From: Solibacillus silvestris_B
GTDB lineage: Bacteria; Bacillota; Bacilli; Bacillales_A; Planococcaceae
Reading direction: 5' to 3'
Assembly (NCBI RefSeq): GCF_051967575.1
Contig: NZ_JBQCJW010000012.1
Coordinates: forward strand, 1 to 64,000
Length of the DNA stretch: 64,000 nt
Position numbers and translations under genes: made by a program. A model generated the notes under the pieces. That model did not search any database. It was not told the origin of the DNA and saw nothing but the letters and a program-made list of their open reading frames with translations. Within the stretch, counting starts at the first letter, position 1; each line of letters opens with the position of its first letter. This document shows, in pieces, positions 8,880 through 17,801 of this stretch.

Positions 8880-11657
8880 TTGCGTTTTAAGCGCAACAAT
8901 ACAATGCATTATTTATTCAATACAAAGCTTCCCTTTCTGAAAGTTATTCGCATTCAGCTTTCTGAGTTGCGTCCCGGTTATTTCCGCGCTACTGCGTACA
9001 ATAAAAACGATTTGATTTTACCGACAGCAAACTGGGTCCCGACGTTATTTTTCAAGTTCGAGCAAAATTTTTTCGGTTTGAACACATCATTGGAAGAACG
9101 CGATTTAATCATATCCGCTTCCAATTTGCTTGATATTTTATCACCTGCATATCGTCACCCTTTTTTGGATTTTGAGGCATATGACAATCACACTGCCGAG
9201 GTCTTTCAGGCAGTGCAGGCAACATTGCCGCTTTGGACCGATTCGGCGCTTTGGCAGCAGGCGACCGTAACCGAAGAAGGCTTTGCATTCGAAAACAGCT
9301 TACTGCAGTATGCAGTCGAACAAAAGCTGATGGATGCCGGGCTAACAAAGGAAGATACGCTGGCGCTTATACCGTTTTTCCAAAATGGCGGCTGGCCGAT
9401 GCAAACTTCCCATATTTTTGATGGTGTGAAAATGGCTTTGCGTCTGAGCGAGCCCGAAGAGAACGAGGAAAACTGGCTTTTGGAAACAGTGCTCATTAGT
9501 CCTAACTCCGCAAAACATTGGACGCCTGCCTCTTCAAAACGAAAGCTTCCGATTATTGAAGCATTGCCGAAAAAATGGAGTACGATCGCAAATAATGTTG
9601 AGGAGCTGCAAAAGCAAATAGTTGAGTTAATTCAATTAAATGCGGAAAGCTCGAACTTTATTCATGCACAATTAAATGATCAGGAAGTTCGCGATTTTTT
9701 GCGGCATGAGCTCACTAAATTACAGGCATTGGGCTTTGAGGTGATTCTTCCCGCATGGCTTAAGGAACTAAGACAATCAAAAATGCGTGTACGAGTTAGT
9801 GCAAACAGCCAATCTGTCCGCAGTGTCGCAGGACTTGACGATATTTTAACGTTCAAATGGCAGTTTTCGATGAATGGCGAGGAAATCTCGGCAGAAGCAT
9901 TCAAAAAGCTCGTCGATGAGAAACGTGAATTTGTTCGTGTCGGCACAGAATGGTTCCGCATCGATGCCGAGTGGCTTAACGAAATGCGCGAGCTAATGGA
10001 ACAGGCAAAAGAGGAAAATTGGACGGTGCGCGATTTACTATTCCGCGAGCTGCCCGAAAGCTTAACCGCGCCATTGGAAGATGATTCGGAGGAGGATGCC
10101 GAGCGCGATGATCCGCTTTTTGCTTTTGAAATGCAGCAATCGCTCCAGGCGTATATTGAGCAGCTCCAAAATAAAAAGGGCTTGCCTAAAGTCGATGTGC
10201 CAGCAAAGCTCCATGCCGAGTTGCGCCCATACCAGCAGGAAGGCTTTGAATGGCTTGTCTTTATGCGCGACCAAAAATTCGGCGCCTGTTTAGCGGACGA
10301 TATGGGGCTCGGTAAAACAGTGCAGCTCATTACGTACATGCTGCATACCGTATCCGTACTGCAAGTTGACAAGCCTACATTAATCGTCTGTCCAACTTCG
10401 GTTGTGGGCAACTGGCAAAAGGAGCTGACGCGTTTTGCGCCTGATTTGGACGTGTATACACATTATGGTCCCCGCCGTTTAAAAGGGGAAGACTTAACAA
10501 GCTATGTGGCGACACAGCGTCCGCACGTCATTCTTTCCACATATGGCACGGTTACCCAGGATGCGGATGACCTGCAGCTGATTGACTGGTCGGCTGTCGC
10601 TTTGGATGAGGCGCAAAACATCAAAAATATGCAAACATTGCAATCCCGCGCCATCCGTAAATTAAAGGGCGACCATCATATTGCATTGACAGGGACACCC
10701 GTTGAAAACCGGCTTTCAGAGCTATGGGCCATTTTTGATTTTATCCATAAAGGGTATTTAGGCAGCTACACGAAGTTTGCGGAGAGCTTTATAACACCGA
10801 TCGAACGCGATGTATCGGAATCGCATAAGCGTGTATTGCGCATGAAAATCCGCCCGTTTTTGCTGCGGCGCTCGAAACGCGATCCAGAGCTTCAGCTGAA
10901 TTTGCCGGACAAGCAGGAATCTCTTGAATTTTGTGCGCTTACACCCGAGCAGGCAGCGCTTTATGAAGGCTATATTCAAGATACGCTCGCAACGCTCGAA
11001 CAGCTGACAGGGTTTGAGAAAAAAGGGCGTATTTTGAAAATGCTGAATAAATTGAAGCAGCTATGTAATCACCCTGCCCTTTATTTAAAGGAACCATTTG
11101 AGGAAGCGCGCATCATGGTCAATCGATCAGTGAAGCTGAAGCGGATTATTGAAATGACGAAAGAAATTATCGATAATGGCGAGCAATGTTTAATCTTTAC
11201 ACAATATATCGGGATGGGCAATTTAATCCAGCATTGTTTGACAGAGCTTTATAATGTCGATGTGCCGTTTTTGACGGGGAGCATGCCGAAACAGCAGCGT
11301 GACCGTTTAGTCGAGCAATTCCAGGCGGGCGAGTTCCCTATCTTTCTGCTATCGCTCAAAGCCGGTGGTACGGGGCTTAACTTAACAGCCGCGACACATG
11401 TGCTGCATGCCGATCGCTGGTGGAATCCTGCAGTGGAAAATCAGGCGACCGACCGGGCATATCGAATCGGGCAAACCCGTTTTGTGCAAGTGCATAAATT
11501 TGTGACGATAGGAACGATTGAGGAAAAAATCGATAAAATGATTGCGATGAAATCTGCTCTATCCGAGGAATTGATTCAATCGAGCAAATGGCTGACCGAG
11601 CTTGATGATTCCGAATTAATGGATCTGCTCGTCCTTGATACGAGCAATTTGAAATAA
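8880..11657 (+). CDS. SNF2/Swi2-family DEAD-box helicase
   Basis: About 925 aa DNA-dependent ATPase. The N-terminal third is the bacterial SNF2-associated region. The two-lobed motor follows: Walker A DDMGLGKTVQ (near 475), motif II DEAQ (near 579), motif III ALTGTPVENRLSELW, motif V SLKAGGTGLNLT and motif VI DRAYRIGQ. TTG at 8880 is preferred because AGGAGG with 5-nt spacing precedes it; the in-frame GTG at 8874 overlaps that site. Downstream of the SWIM gene and ended by a strong terminator. Probably remodels protein-DNA or nucleic-acid complexes; the biological substrate in Firmicutes is unclear. Confidence 0.93.
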   Translation: MRFKRNNTMHYLFNTKLPFLKVIRIQLSELRPGYFRATAYNKNDLILPTANWVPTLFFKFEQNFFGLNTSLEERDLIISASNLLDILSPAYRHPFLDFEAYDNHTAEVFQAVQATLPLWTDSALWQQATVTEEGFAFENSLLQYAVEQKLMDAGLTKEDTLALIPFFQNGGWPMQTSHIFDGVKMALRLSEPEENEENWLLETVLISPNSAKHWTPASSKRKLPIIEALPKKWSTIANNVEELQKQIVELIQLNAESSNFIHAQLNDQEVRDFLRHELTKLQALGFEVILPAWLKELRQSKMRVRVSANSQSVRSVAGLDDILTFKWQFSMNGEEISAEAFKKLVDEKREFVRVGTEWFRIDAEWLNEMRELMEQAKEENWTVRDLLFRELPESLTAPLEDDSEEDAERDDPLFAFEMQQSLQAYIEQLQNKKGLPKVDVPAKLHAELRPYQQEGFEWLVFMRDQKFGACLADDMGLGKTVQLITYMLHTVSVLQVDKPTLIVCPTSVVGNWQKELTRFAPDLDVYTHYGPRRLKGEDLTSYVATQRPHVILSTYGTVTQDADDLQLIDWSAVALDEAQNIKNMQTLQSRAIRKLKGDHHIALTGTPVENRLSELWAIFDFIHKGYLGSYTKFAESFITPIERDVSESHKRVLRMKIRPFLLRRSKRDPELQLNLPDKQESLEFCALTPEQAALYEGYIQDTLATLEQLTGFEKKGRILKMLNKLKQLCNHPALYLKEPFEEARIMVNRSVKLKRIIEMTKEIIDNGEQCLIFTQYIGMGNLIQHCLTELYNVDVPFLTGSMPKQQRDRLVEQFQAGEFPIFLLSLKAGGTGLNLTAATHVLHADRWWNPAVENQATDRAYRIGQTRFVQVHKFVTIGTIEEKIDKMIAMKSALSEELIQSSKWLTELDDSELMDLLVLDTSNLK

Positions 11658-11662
11658 TGGGA

Positions 11663-11699
11663 AGAGTCTACTTTTACGCCATGAAGTAGACTCTTTTTA
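11663..11699 (+). terminator. Terminator of the SWIM/SNF2 operon
   Basis: Perfect 11-bp arms AGAGTCTACTT / AAGTAGACTCT followed by TTTTT, a few bases after the SNF2 stop codon. Confidence 0.9.
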
Positions 11700-11827
11700 T
11701 GCTTACTTCACTACTTTATTTAGTTGTTATAGGATTGTGAGAAAGAATGGTACTACTGCGCGGTCAAACAATAGATTTGGGCTGTTCACCTCCTGCATGG
11801 ATTTATGGTGATCGGGGAAATTAATCG

Positions 11828-12238
11828 TTAAGGCTGTTCCACGAGTTCGCTTTCGTGCTCGGGCAGTACGAAATCTTCGGAAATTGGAGGCGGTGCTGTC
11901 GTTGCGTCTGTTTCACCAGGGGTTTTTAAAGCATAAAATCGGACATCCTCAGCATTCACTTCCATCGTATATACTTTTTGATTTTCGCGATTCAAGTATG
12001 TCCTCGATTGCAGGCGTCCTTTTACACCGATGAGCGAGCCCTTTCCACAATATTTCACAATAGCTTCAGCCGTTTTTCCCCATGCGACACAGGATATGAA
12101 ATCCGCATCCACCATCCCTTCACTATTTTTATAGGTGCGATTGATTGCCAATACAAAATTAGTTTGAACACGCCCTTCCGACAGGTGCCTGATCATTGCA
12201 TCTTTCGTCGTCCGCCCTACAAGCCCAACATGATTCAT
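11828..12238 (-). CDS. ssbB: Single-stranded DNA-binding protein, SsbB type
   Basis: 136 aa OB-fold protein that binds ssDNA. Landmarks: MNHVGLVGRTTKD at the start, FVLAINR, DFISCVAWGKTAE and GVKGRLQSRTY. It lacks the long Gln/Gly-rich tail of housekeeping SsbA and the DDDIPF-type end; it ends HESELVEQP. Divergent from ywpF, as ssbB (ywpH) lies near ywpF in B. subtilis. There SsbB is competence-associated and protects incoming DNA; the same role is inferred. A GGGAGG site precedes ATG. No clear ComK box was verified in the 258-bp divergent spacer. Confidence 0.88.
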   Translation of the reverse strand: MNHVGLVGRTTKDAMIRHLSEGRVQTNFVLAINRTYKNSEGMVDADFISCVAWGKTAEAIVKYCGKGSLIGVKGRLQSRTYLNRENQKVYTMEVNAEDVRFYALKTPGETDATTAPPPISEDFVLPEHESELVEQP

Positions 12239-12430
12239 TCATTAACCTCCCTTCTTTCGGAAATTAGCTTTAGCATAATCGATACAGCGCCTTTTTTGCA
12301 AAACGGAAAAATGGACATTTCTGTTGAAATGGAGCTTCAAAATTCATTTTTGCCATGTCGGGCTGCAGGGGGAATTTTGAACAAACTTTGACTTATTAAC
12401 GTTGTCTGCCATATTTTCGGTTTGCTGAAT

Positions 12431-12462
12431 TTGACAGTTTCGCAATTGATATATGTTATACT
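12431..12462 (+). promoter_or_regulatory. Promoter of the ywpF-like gene
   Basis: TTGACA at 12431-12436 and an extended -10, TG-T-TATACT, at 12454-12462. The spacing of 20 bp is longer than ideal, so the extended -10 probably dominates. The start site would fall about 28 nt before the TTG start codon. Confidence 0.5.
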
Positions 12463-12496
12463 TTTACAAAAGACTATCGAGGGGAGGAATGTATAT

Positions 12497-12925
12497 TTGA
12501 AGACTTTTAAAATGCTCGCTTTCGATTTATTGCTTGACGATGAAATTAAAAAAATCCCTTTAATTGATGGCATTATTATTAATCAGGAAAATAGCCATCA
12601 GCTTTGGATTTTAGAGCTCTTTACATCAAATACGTATCATGACTTTTTTCAACATTTCATCACATCCGGCGAAGTTTTGGATGCACGCGCCATCATTTCG
12701 CTTCCAGATAATGAACCTGCGCCTTTTTCCGTTGTTGTCCATTCCATTACGACTTTAGATGATAAAATTTCCGTGCTTATAAAAGGACGTTTGAAAGCAC
12801 AGCGCAAAAAATATGCCGAGCAATTATTGGGACAGCTGCTCGAAGAAGGCTTGCGCAATGATGAGCTTCTTGCCGCATTTGAACAAGGTATGCGCAACCG
12901 TCCGTCATTGAAGCAACAAAAATAA
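12497..12925 (+). CDS. ywpF: YwpF-like family protein
   Basis: 142 aa protein starting TTG behind GGGGAGGAATG. N-terminus MKTFKMLAFDLLLD followed by IPLIDGIIINQE matches the YwpF-like family, and the position between ssbB and the fabZ-flhOP-mbl block agrees with B. subtilis synteny. The C-terminal half is helical and charged. No enzymatic motif. The family has no established molecular function known to me. A terminator follows at once. Confidence 0.75.
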   Translation: MKTFKMLAFDLLLDDEIKKIPLIDGIIINQENSHQLWILELFTSNTYHDFFQHFITSGEVLDARAIISLPDNEPAPFSVVVHSITTLDDKISVLIKGRLKAQRKKYAEQLLGQLLEEGLRNDELLAAFEQGMRNRPSLKQQK

Positions 12926-12969
12926 AAAGCATGGCGCTCGATCTTGAATTTCGAATGCCATGTTTTTTT
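12926..12969 (+). terminator. Terminator of ywpF
   Basis: CATGGC / GCCATG stem flanked by partly complementary CGCTCG / CGAAT and a TTTTTTT tail right after the stop codon. Confidence 0.75.
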
Positions 12970-13022
12970 ATGAAATTAGTTTTATTCCATATTGAATGAA
13001 ATGAAATCGGCATTTTGCTTAA

Positions 13023-13373
13023 ATGAATTGTGTGAAACCGCAATTTCGGCAGCATTTGCCAAGTTTCCCTGCACATTGTATAGTCAAGGCGAAGGTGAAG
13101 TTAGTGCAAAAATCAAGGCATTATCTTTATACAGAAGTGTTGTCTGAAAGAATTTTGCTCCAGGATATGGAAGCAAGCGCAATCCAGCAAGCGTTTCACC
13201 GATTGGAGGGTGGGCTATCAGGAGAAGTGAAGCTAAAGCAAACCCCTTCCGATTACTTTTTTAACACAAATCATCGACTACTCTGCAATTTTGAATGTGT
13301 AAATGAAAATGGCTTTTCTCATCAGATGGACGCTATATTAGTAAGGACACTGAAATTCTGTCCTCTTAATTAG
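13023..13373 (+). CDS. Doubtful hypothetical ORF
   Basis: 116 codons from an ATG with no Shine-Dalgarno sequence in front. The product has five cysteines, no transmembrane segment and no recognised domain. It follows the ywpF terminator and precedes the palindrome array. It could be a real lineage-specific gene or a decayed one. No function proposed. Confidence 0.25.
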   Translation: MNCVKPQFRQHLPSFPAHCIVKAKVKLVQKSRHYLYTEVLSERILLQDMEASAIQQAFHRLEGGLSGEVKLKQTPSDYFFNTNHRLLCNFECVNENGFSHQMDAILVRTLKFCPLN

Positions 13374-13552
13374 GAACTTCAATTTCGAATGTACAGTTTT
13401 TTTATTTGCTGGCTGAAATGAAAATCCCCGGAGAAATCCAGAAGTATTTTAAGCAAAGCGGCAAGACGGTATAAAGAGGCGGATTCCCGCAGCAGAGATG
13501 AAGTGACCCGCTATACCGGTTCGGAAATCATTTTAAGTATCCTCTCTAATAA

Positions 13553-13741
13553 AATAGACGGAAAAATTCCCCTTATTCAGAAAATACAATGAAAAAATGC
13601 CTCAATAGACGGAGAAATTCCGCCTATTGACCTGAAAAACATGAAAAAAGAGGATTTTTCTTTGCATAACCGGAAAATCTCCCCTTATTTCCCCTGAAAC
13701 GAGCCATCTTGGGCAAATAAGCGGAAAATCTCCGCTTAATT
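13553..13741 (+). repeat. Composite element of four palindromes, copy 1
   Basis: Four imperfect 24-26-bp palindromes start at 13553, 13604, 13665 and 13716, so spacings are 51, 61 and 51 bp. Cores: AGACGGAAAAATTCC, AGACGGAGAAATTCCGCCT, CCGGAAAATCTCC and AGCGGAAAATCTCCGCTT, each flanked by AATA / TATT-like ends. Copy 2 (50056-50243, inverted) has the same four units in the same order and spacing. Here it sits between converging genes. See findings. Confidence 0.85.
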
Positions 13742-13879
13742 TTATCGATTTTTAAATAAGTTGAAGATTAAACTTTTTCTTCCTCACACACAAATGAATT
13801 TTCACTGAAATTGAGGATTATGTTAACAAGTTCTACTTCTTTTTATATGTTGCACACCCCGAATAATACTCCCGCACCC

Positions 13880-13923
13880 AAAAAAAGAAACCAGCATCCT
13901 AAATGAACGCTGATTTCCTTTTT
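13880..13923 (-). terminator. Terminator of the lipoprotein gene
   Basis: Minus-strand stem GAAATCAGCGT / ATGCTGGTTTC with a TTTTTTT tail, directly before the stop codon boundary at 13926. Confidence 0.75.
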
Positions 13924-13925
13924 CT

Positions 13926-14303
13926 TTAATGGTTATCTACTTTGTCTTTATCATTTCGGTCTTCTTTGTCCTCGATTATATCTTCTTGGTTGACGGATGG
14001 TGCGCCTGGTGCTGTTACGCCGTTGTCACCATTAGGACCGCTTGAGCCGTCTGGTACGTTCGTGTTCGTATTATTGTCGATAGTGCTTTCATTCGTTTGG
14101 CCTTGACCATTTTGTCTGTTTGGATCGACAGTGTCTACAGTATCATCGATGGCATCACGCGTATCATCCATTACATCATTGACACCATTTTCGACATCCT
14201 GCACCGGTGTATCATCATTTCGGGCGTTGTCGTTGTCGTTTCTGTTACAGCCTACTAGAAGCAGCATCGAACAAAGCATGACAAACAGTGCTGATTTTCG
14301 CAT
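13926..14303 (-). CDS. Acidic small lipoprotein
   Basis: 125 aa. MRKSALFVMLCSMLLLVGC is a lipoprotein signal peptide with lipobox LVGC; the Cys would be lipidated and anchor the protein outside the membrane. The mature part is Asp/Asn-rich, low complexity (NDNDNARNDD and similar) and has no folded domain that I recognise. The chosen ATG has AGGAGGG with a good spacer; an in-frame codon nine residues earlier lacks one. Own terminator. Function unknown. Confidence 0.75.
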   Translation of the reverse strand: MRKSALFVMLCSMLLLVGCNRNDNDNARNDDTPVQDVENGVNDVMDDTRDAIDDTVDTVDPNRQNGQGQTNESTIDNNTNTNVPDGSSGPNGDNGVTAPGAPSVNQEDIIEDKEDRNDKDKVDNH

Positions 14304-14406
14304 AAAAAATCCCTCCTTTCCCATATGCAATCAATGATCAATCACATCAAGTGATCGTACATAGATTGCCCGGGAAAAGAAGGATCTATCCTACAAAAAA
14401 ACACGG

Positions 14407-14790
14407 TTATTTTAATTTATCTTTCAAAAGCTGTTCAACATAAGCGGCTTCTGCTTTACAGTCAAATTTGTAATTCGTACCTAATTGTTTCTGTAATTGC
14501 GCAATTTCCTTCTTTTGCTTTTCTGTTGGCTCTTCATTTAAAATTTTTGAAATGACTTCATCCATTTTCTTGGCGATCTCTTCATGAAACTCCGTGCTCA
14601 GTAAAACGTCTGCCGGCACTTTTTCAATCCAAGCAGCATTTTCCTTAAAGTAGTTTTGCCAGCTCGCCATATAGTCTTCCATGGAAAATTTATCTTCATC
14701 CCAGCCAATGCTTGCTAAATATGCTTCAAACGACGTCGAAATTGATCGAGTAATACTAATCTTTACGCCTGAAGACAGTTGTTTATACAT
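14407..14790 (-). CDS. Hypothetical helical protein
   Basis: 127 aa, charged and mostly alpha-helical with Lys/Glu-rich stretches (EEPTEKQKKEIAQLQKQL) and four Trp. No signal peptide, membrane segment or recognised domain. AGGAGG stands about 11 nt before the ATG, rather far. It lies between the small lipoprotein gene and fabZ on the same strand. I do not recognise the family. Confidence 0.65.
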   Translation of the reverse strand: MYKQLSSGVKISITRSISTSFEAYLASIGWDEDKFSMEDYMASWQNYFKENAAWIEKVPADVLLSTEFHEEIAKKMDEVISKILNEEPTEKQKKEIAQLQKQLGTNYKFDCKAEAAYVEQLLKDKLK

Positions 14791-15031
14791 CTATTTTAAA
14801 ACCTCCTACGTTTAAAGCCAAAGTTCGCTCGTTGTTTATAGTTCATATATTTCGACGAAACGAGTATCTTGATCCAGCTTTGCGCTTTCACAAAGAATTC
14901 TCTTTTCGAATTGCTTAACTTGCCAGAAGCTTCTCTCTTATAGCAAGATTAGGTGGCTTCTGATGAAAGATGTTAAAGAATTTCTTCAACCTTTATATTT
15001 TATAATCTTTGTGCTATAAATGCAAATCGCG

Positions 15032-15466
15032 TCATTTCGGCTGTTCTGGCCCGATTGCAAATAAAATTTCGCATTCGCATGCAAGCTCGCCGTCCACTGT
15101 TGCAATACCGCGGCCTTTCCCCATTTGACCGCGCAATTTTAAAAATTCGACTTCCAGCTTCAATTGATCGCCCGGCACAACTTGGCGCTTGAAACGGCAA
15201 TTGTCAATACCTGTCAAAAATACGAGACGACCTTTAAATTGTGGTGCCTTTAAAAGGGCAACACCGCCTACTTGTGCCAATGCCTCTACGATCAATACAC
15301 CCGGCATTACCGGATAGCCAGGGAAATGTCCGTTGAAAAACTCTTCATTAATCGAAACATTTTTTAAGCCAAGTGCACGCTTTCCTTCTTCAATTTCCAG
15401 AATGCGATCGACTAATAAAAATGGATAGCGGTGCGGTAATATATTTTGAATTTGCTCTGCGTTCAA
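15032..15466 (-). CDS. fabZ: (3R)-hydroxyacyl-[ACP] dehydratase
   Basis: 144 aa hot-dog-fold enzyme of type II fatty-acid synthesis; dehydrates 3-hydroxyacyl-ACP to trans-2-enoyl-ACP. Landmarks: [13 protein letters not shown] at the start and [18 protein letters not shown] with the catalytic His; the Glu of VEALAQ is the second active-site residue. TTG start (15466) chosen because GAGGGGG precedes it at good distance, whereas the in-frame ATG at 15484 lies upstream of that site. Synteny with B. subtilis ywpB, upstream of the flhO/flhP region, is retained. Confidence 0.95.
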   Translation of the reverse strand: MNAEQIQNILPHRYPFLLVDRILEIEEGKRALGLKNVSINEEFFNGHFPGYPVMPGVLIVEALAQVGGVALLKAPQFKGRLVFLTGIDNCRFKRQVVPGDQLKLEVEFLKLRGQMGKGRGIATVDGELACECEILFAIGPEQPK

Positions 15467-15668
15467 CAAAAAAATCCCCCTCATTCACTCTGTAATATTA
15501 TGTATATAATATTTCACTTTTATGTATTAACTTATAGAACAACACAATATGGAGAAAAAGTACACTATTTTGCGGCTTTTGCTCCCTATTCATTTCAAAA
15601 GGCGAAATGAGATTTTACTTTTTTCGTTGCAAAGGGATTGCTCGGAAATGACCTTCCCGACAATCCCT

Positions 15669-15959
15669 CTACTCTTTCCCATTCATAATATCGAGAAGAT
15701 GCTGCCATGTGTCCCATTTAAGAACATCGGACGCTGCACCGTCTCCAATAATACTATAGCCGACATGGAGACCTGAATATGCCGCAGCTACAAATATAAG
15801 GAGCACAAGTATAATTCGCAGCCAAATGGGAATTAGACGAAGCTGGACCCAGCGAACAGGCTGATCCGTATTTTGCTCGGAAACTTCCCTTAAGCTACGT
15901 CTAGTCTTTTTTGCTGTAGGCTCTTGTTGCTCAACTCGTCTATCTAACTCATTTGTCAT
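15669..15959 (-). CDS. EpuA-like membrane protein
   Basis: 96 aa. A charged cytosolic N-terminus (MTNELDRRVEQQEPTAKKTRRS) is followed by one membrane span at about 48-66 (PIWLRIILVLLIFVAAAYSG) and a short extracellular tail. It matches the small EpuA family, often labelled 'DNA-directed RNA polymerase subunit beta' without direct evidence in this group. Located 25 nt after flhP, so probably cotranscribed with flhO-flhP. GAGGGAG site before ATG. Function unproven. Confidence 0.75.
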   Translation of the reverse strand: MTNELDRRVEQQEPTAKKTRRSLREVSEQNTDQPVRWVQLRLIPIWLRIILVLLIFVAAAYSGLHVGYSIIGDGAASDVLKWDTWQHLLDIMNGKE

Positions 15960-15984
15960 AAAATTTCTCCCTCGGAAATACCGC

Positions 15985-16824
15985 TTAGCGAATACCGTTG
16001 ATCAACCCAAGCATTTGGTCCGCAATCGTTATCGCACGTGTATTGAATTGATACGAGCGCTGTGCCTGAATTAAATTTGTCAGCTCTTTTGATACATCTA
16101 CGTTCGACATCTCAAGCGCACCTTTTTGAATGCCCACTTGACGATTTGCGCCCTGTAAATTTGTTAAAACCTGCTGCTCTGTATAGCCTAGCTCATCCAG
16201 GTTTTCCGGTAAGCCGATATATGTGCCGCCTTGCAGCTTTTCCATTACTTGCGGCTTTTGCAAAGATGTAATTCCCAATTGGAACTTTAATGTTGTGCCA
16301 TTTTCATAGCTTGCCACTAAAGAGCCGTCCGAATCCATCGTAAACCGTGATACATCGTCCGGGAATGTAATCGGCTGGCCATTTGCATCTGCCACTTGAT
16401 ATCCATCACCATTGACCAATGTGACGATTCCAGGTTCAGTCGGTGTTACGTAGAAGCTGCCGTTACGTGTGTAAGCTGTTTGCACTTCACCTTCATCATT
16501 TTGCATCAACACATTAAAATATTGGTTTTTCGTCGTTAAGGCAAAGTCCAGATCACGGTTTGTTGTTTGGATTGAGCCTTGAGTCTGGTTTGATTGGATG
16601 GAGCCGATTTGTGCCCCGACACCATACCGGATGCCTACAGGTGTATCGCGCACAGTGCGGTCATATTCATCGTTATTAAACTGCTGATAAAGCATTTCCG
16701 TAAAATTCGCTTGCTGTGCTTTATATCCATGTGTATTGCTGTTTGCGATATTTGTGCTTATTGTATCTAACTGATGCTGAATTTGTGACAATGTATTTGT
16801 CGCTGTATTCATTGTGCGTAACAT
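15985..16824 (-). CDS. flhP: Flagellar hook-basal body protein FlhP (FlgG-like)
   Basis: 279 aa rod/hook protein of the FlgG family, exported by the flagellar type III apparatus. The N-terminus (MLRTMNTATNTLSQIQHQLD, then ISTNIANSNTHGYKAQQ) carries the conserved flagellar rod motif and the C-terminus (EMSNVDVSKELTNLIQAQRS) the paired helical motif. GGGAGG site before ATG. Second in the flhO-flhP pair, directly downstream of mbl and flhO as in B. subtilis. Confidence 0.93.
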   Translation of the reverse strand: MLRTMNTATNTLSQIQHQLDTISTNIANSNTHGYKAQQANFTEMLYQQFNNDEYDRTVRDTPVGIRYGVGAQIGSIQSNQTQGSIQTTNRDLDFALTTKNQYFNVLMQNDEGEVQTAYTRNGSFYVTPTEPGIVTLVNGDGYQVADANGQPITFPDDVSRFTMDSDGSLVASYENGTTLKFQLGITSLQKPQVMEKLQGGTYIGLPENLDELGYTEQQVLTNLQGANRQVGIQKGALEMSNVDVSKELTNLIQAQRSYQFNTRAITIADQMLGLINGIR

Positions 16825-16888
16825 TTGTTGTACCTCCCTATTATACGAAAATTCGACGGCTAATGAAAATAATTCACCATTTCCTTAT

Positions 16889-17731
16889 TTAGTTAACGCG
16901 TCCAATTTCGTTTACGGCTTTATCCATGCTTTTATCGTATGCCTGCAATACTTTTTGGTTTGCTTCAAATGCGCGATATGCTGTCAAAAGGTCTGTCATT
17001 GCTTTGGATGCGTCGACATTCGAACCTTCCAAATACTGCTGCTGCATCGAGAACTGAACATTTGCCTGTCCGTAGGCTGAAGGTAAATCGGCACCGTCCA
17101 ACGTATTGAATAAACCATTATCACGCTTTACAAGCACATCAGGATTTTCGGAAAATGCGACACCTAATGTTCCGACCTGCACATTGTTTTCGTCAAAAAT
17201 CGCACCGTCCGAACTAATGCGAATATTGTCATTTTCAAATTGTAAACGCTCGCCGTTCGCATCTAATACGAATAGTCCTTGAGGGTTTACTAAATTGCCT
17301 TGCCCGTCCATCGTGAAATTCCCGTTGCGTGTATAGCTTTCTGTCCCTGTTTCATTTTCAAGACGGAAGAAAATTTGCCCGGAGTTGCCTGAAGCCGCGT
17401 CGATTGGCAAAGAGCTATTAATCAATGCCACATCTGTCGTCAAGCCAGTCGAATAAATCTGGCCTTGTGTTTGATTCGGCATCGTCTCCTGCAAATACAC
17501 ACCGGCATTAAGCGCGCCCACTGGGTTCAGCTTTTTTAATGAAAAGCCCTTTTCGGTAGGTATTGTCGTTGAACTTACAGCGGACATTAACATATCCGGG
17601 AACGAGCGAATTGTCGTTTGCTCTGATTTGAAGCCAGGCGTGTATGCATTGGCCATATTATTTGTTAAAATTTCTGTTTTGCGTTGTTGTGCCACCATTC
17701 CTGTAGCTACTGTATAAAAACCTTTAAACAC
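16889..17731 (-). CDS. flhO: Flagellar hook-basal body protein FlhO (FlgF/FlgG-like)
   Basis: 280 aa paralogue of FlhP. N-terminus FKGFYTVATGMVAQQRK then NNMANAYTPGFK; C-terminus GSNVDASKAMTDLLTAYR. Start set at the GTG at 17731, five bases after GAGGTG and agreeing with the usual short N-terminus of FlhO; an in-frame GTG three codons earlier overlaps that site. Distal rod component of the flagellum. Order mbl-flhO-flhP is the ancestral Bacillus arrangement. Confidence 0.92.
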   Translation of the reverse strand: MFKGFYTVATGMVAQQRKTEILTNNMANAYTPGFKSEQTTIRSFPDMLMSAVSSTTIPTEKGFSLKKLNPVGALNAGVYLQETMPNQTQGQIYSTGLTTDVALINSSLPIDAASGNSGQIFFRLENETGTESYTRNGNFTMDGQGNLVNPQGLFVLDANGERLQFENDNIRISSDGAIFDENNVQVGTLGVAFSENPDVLVKRDNGLFNTLDGADLPSAYGQANVQFSMQQQYLEGSNVDASKAMTDLLTAYRAFEANQKVLQAYDKSMDKAVNEIGRVN

Positions 17732-17801
17732 CCGCTTCACCTCTAATTACGTCGTATTTATAGTTTATCGGCAAAAATAGAATAATCATTAGTATTTACG
17801 C

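Noticed and set aside
9680..10411. 243-codon minus-strand ORF within the SNF2 gene
   Set aside because: Antisense to a clearly conserved helicase; Ser/Arg-rich shadow composition.
13553..13741. CRISPR array
   Set aside because: Palindromes vary, spacers are of unequal length and AT-rich, only four units, and no cas genes are near.
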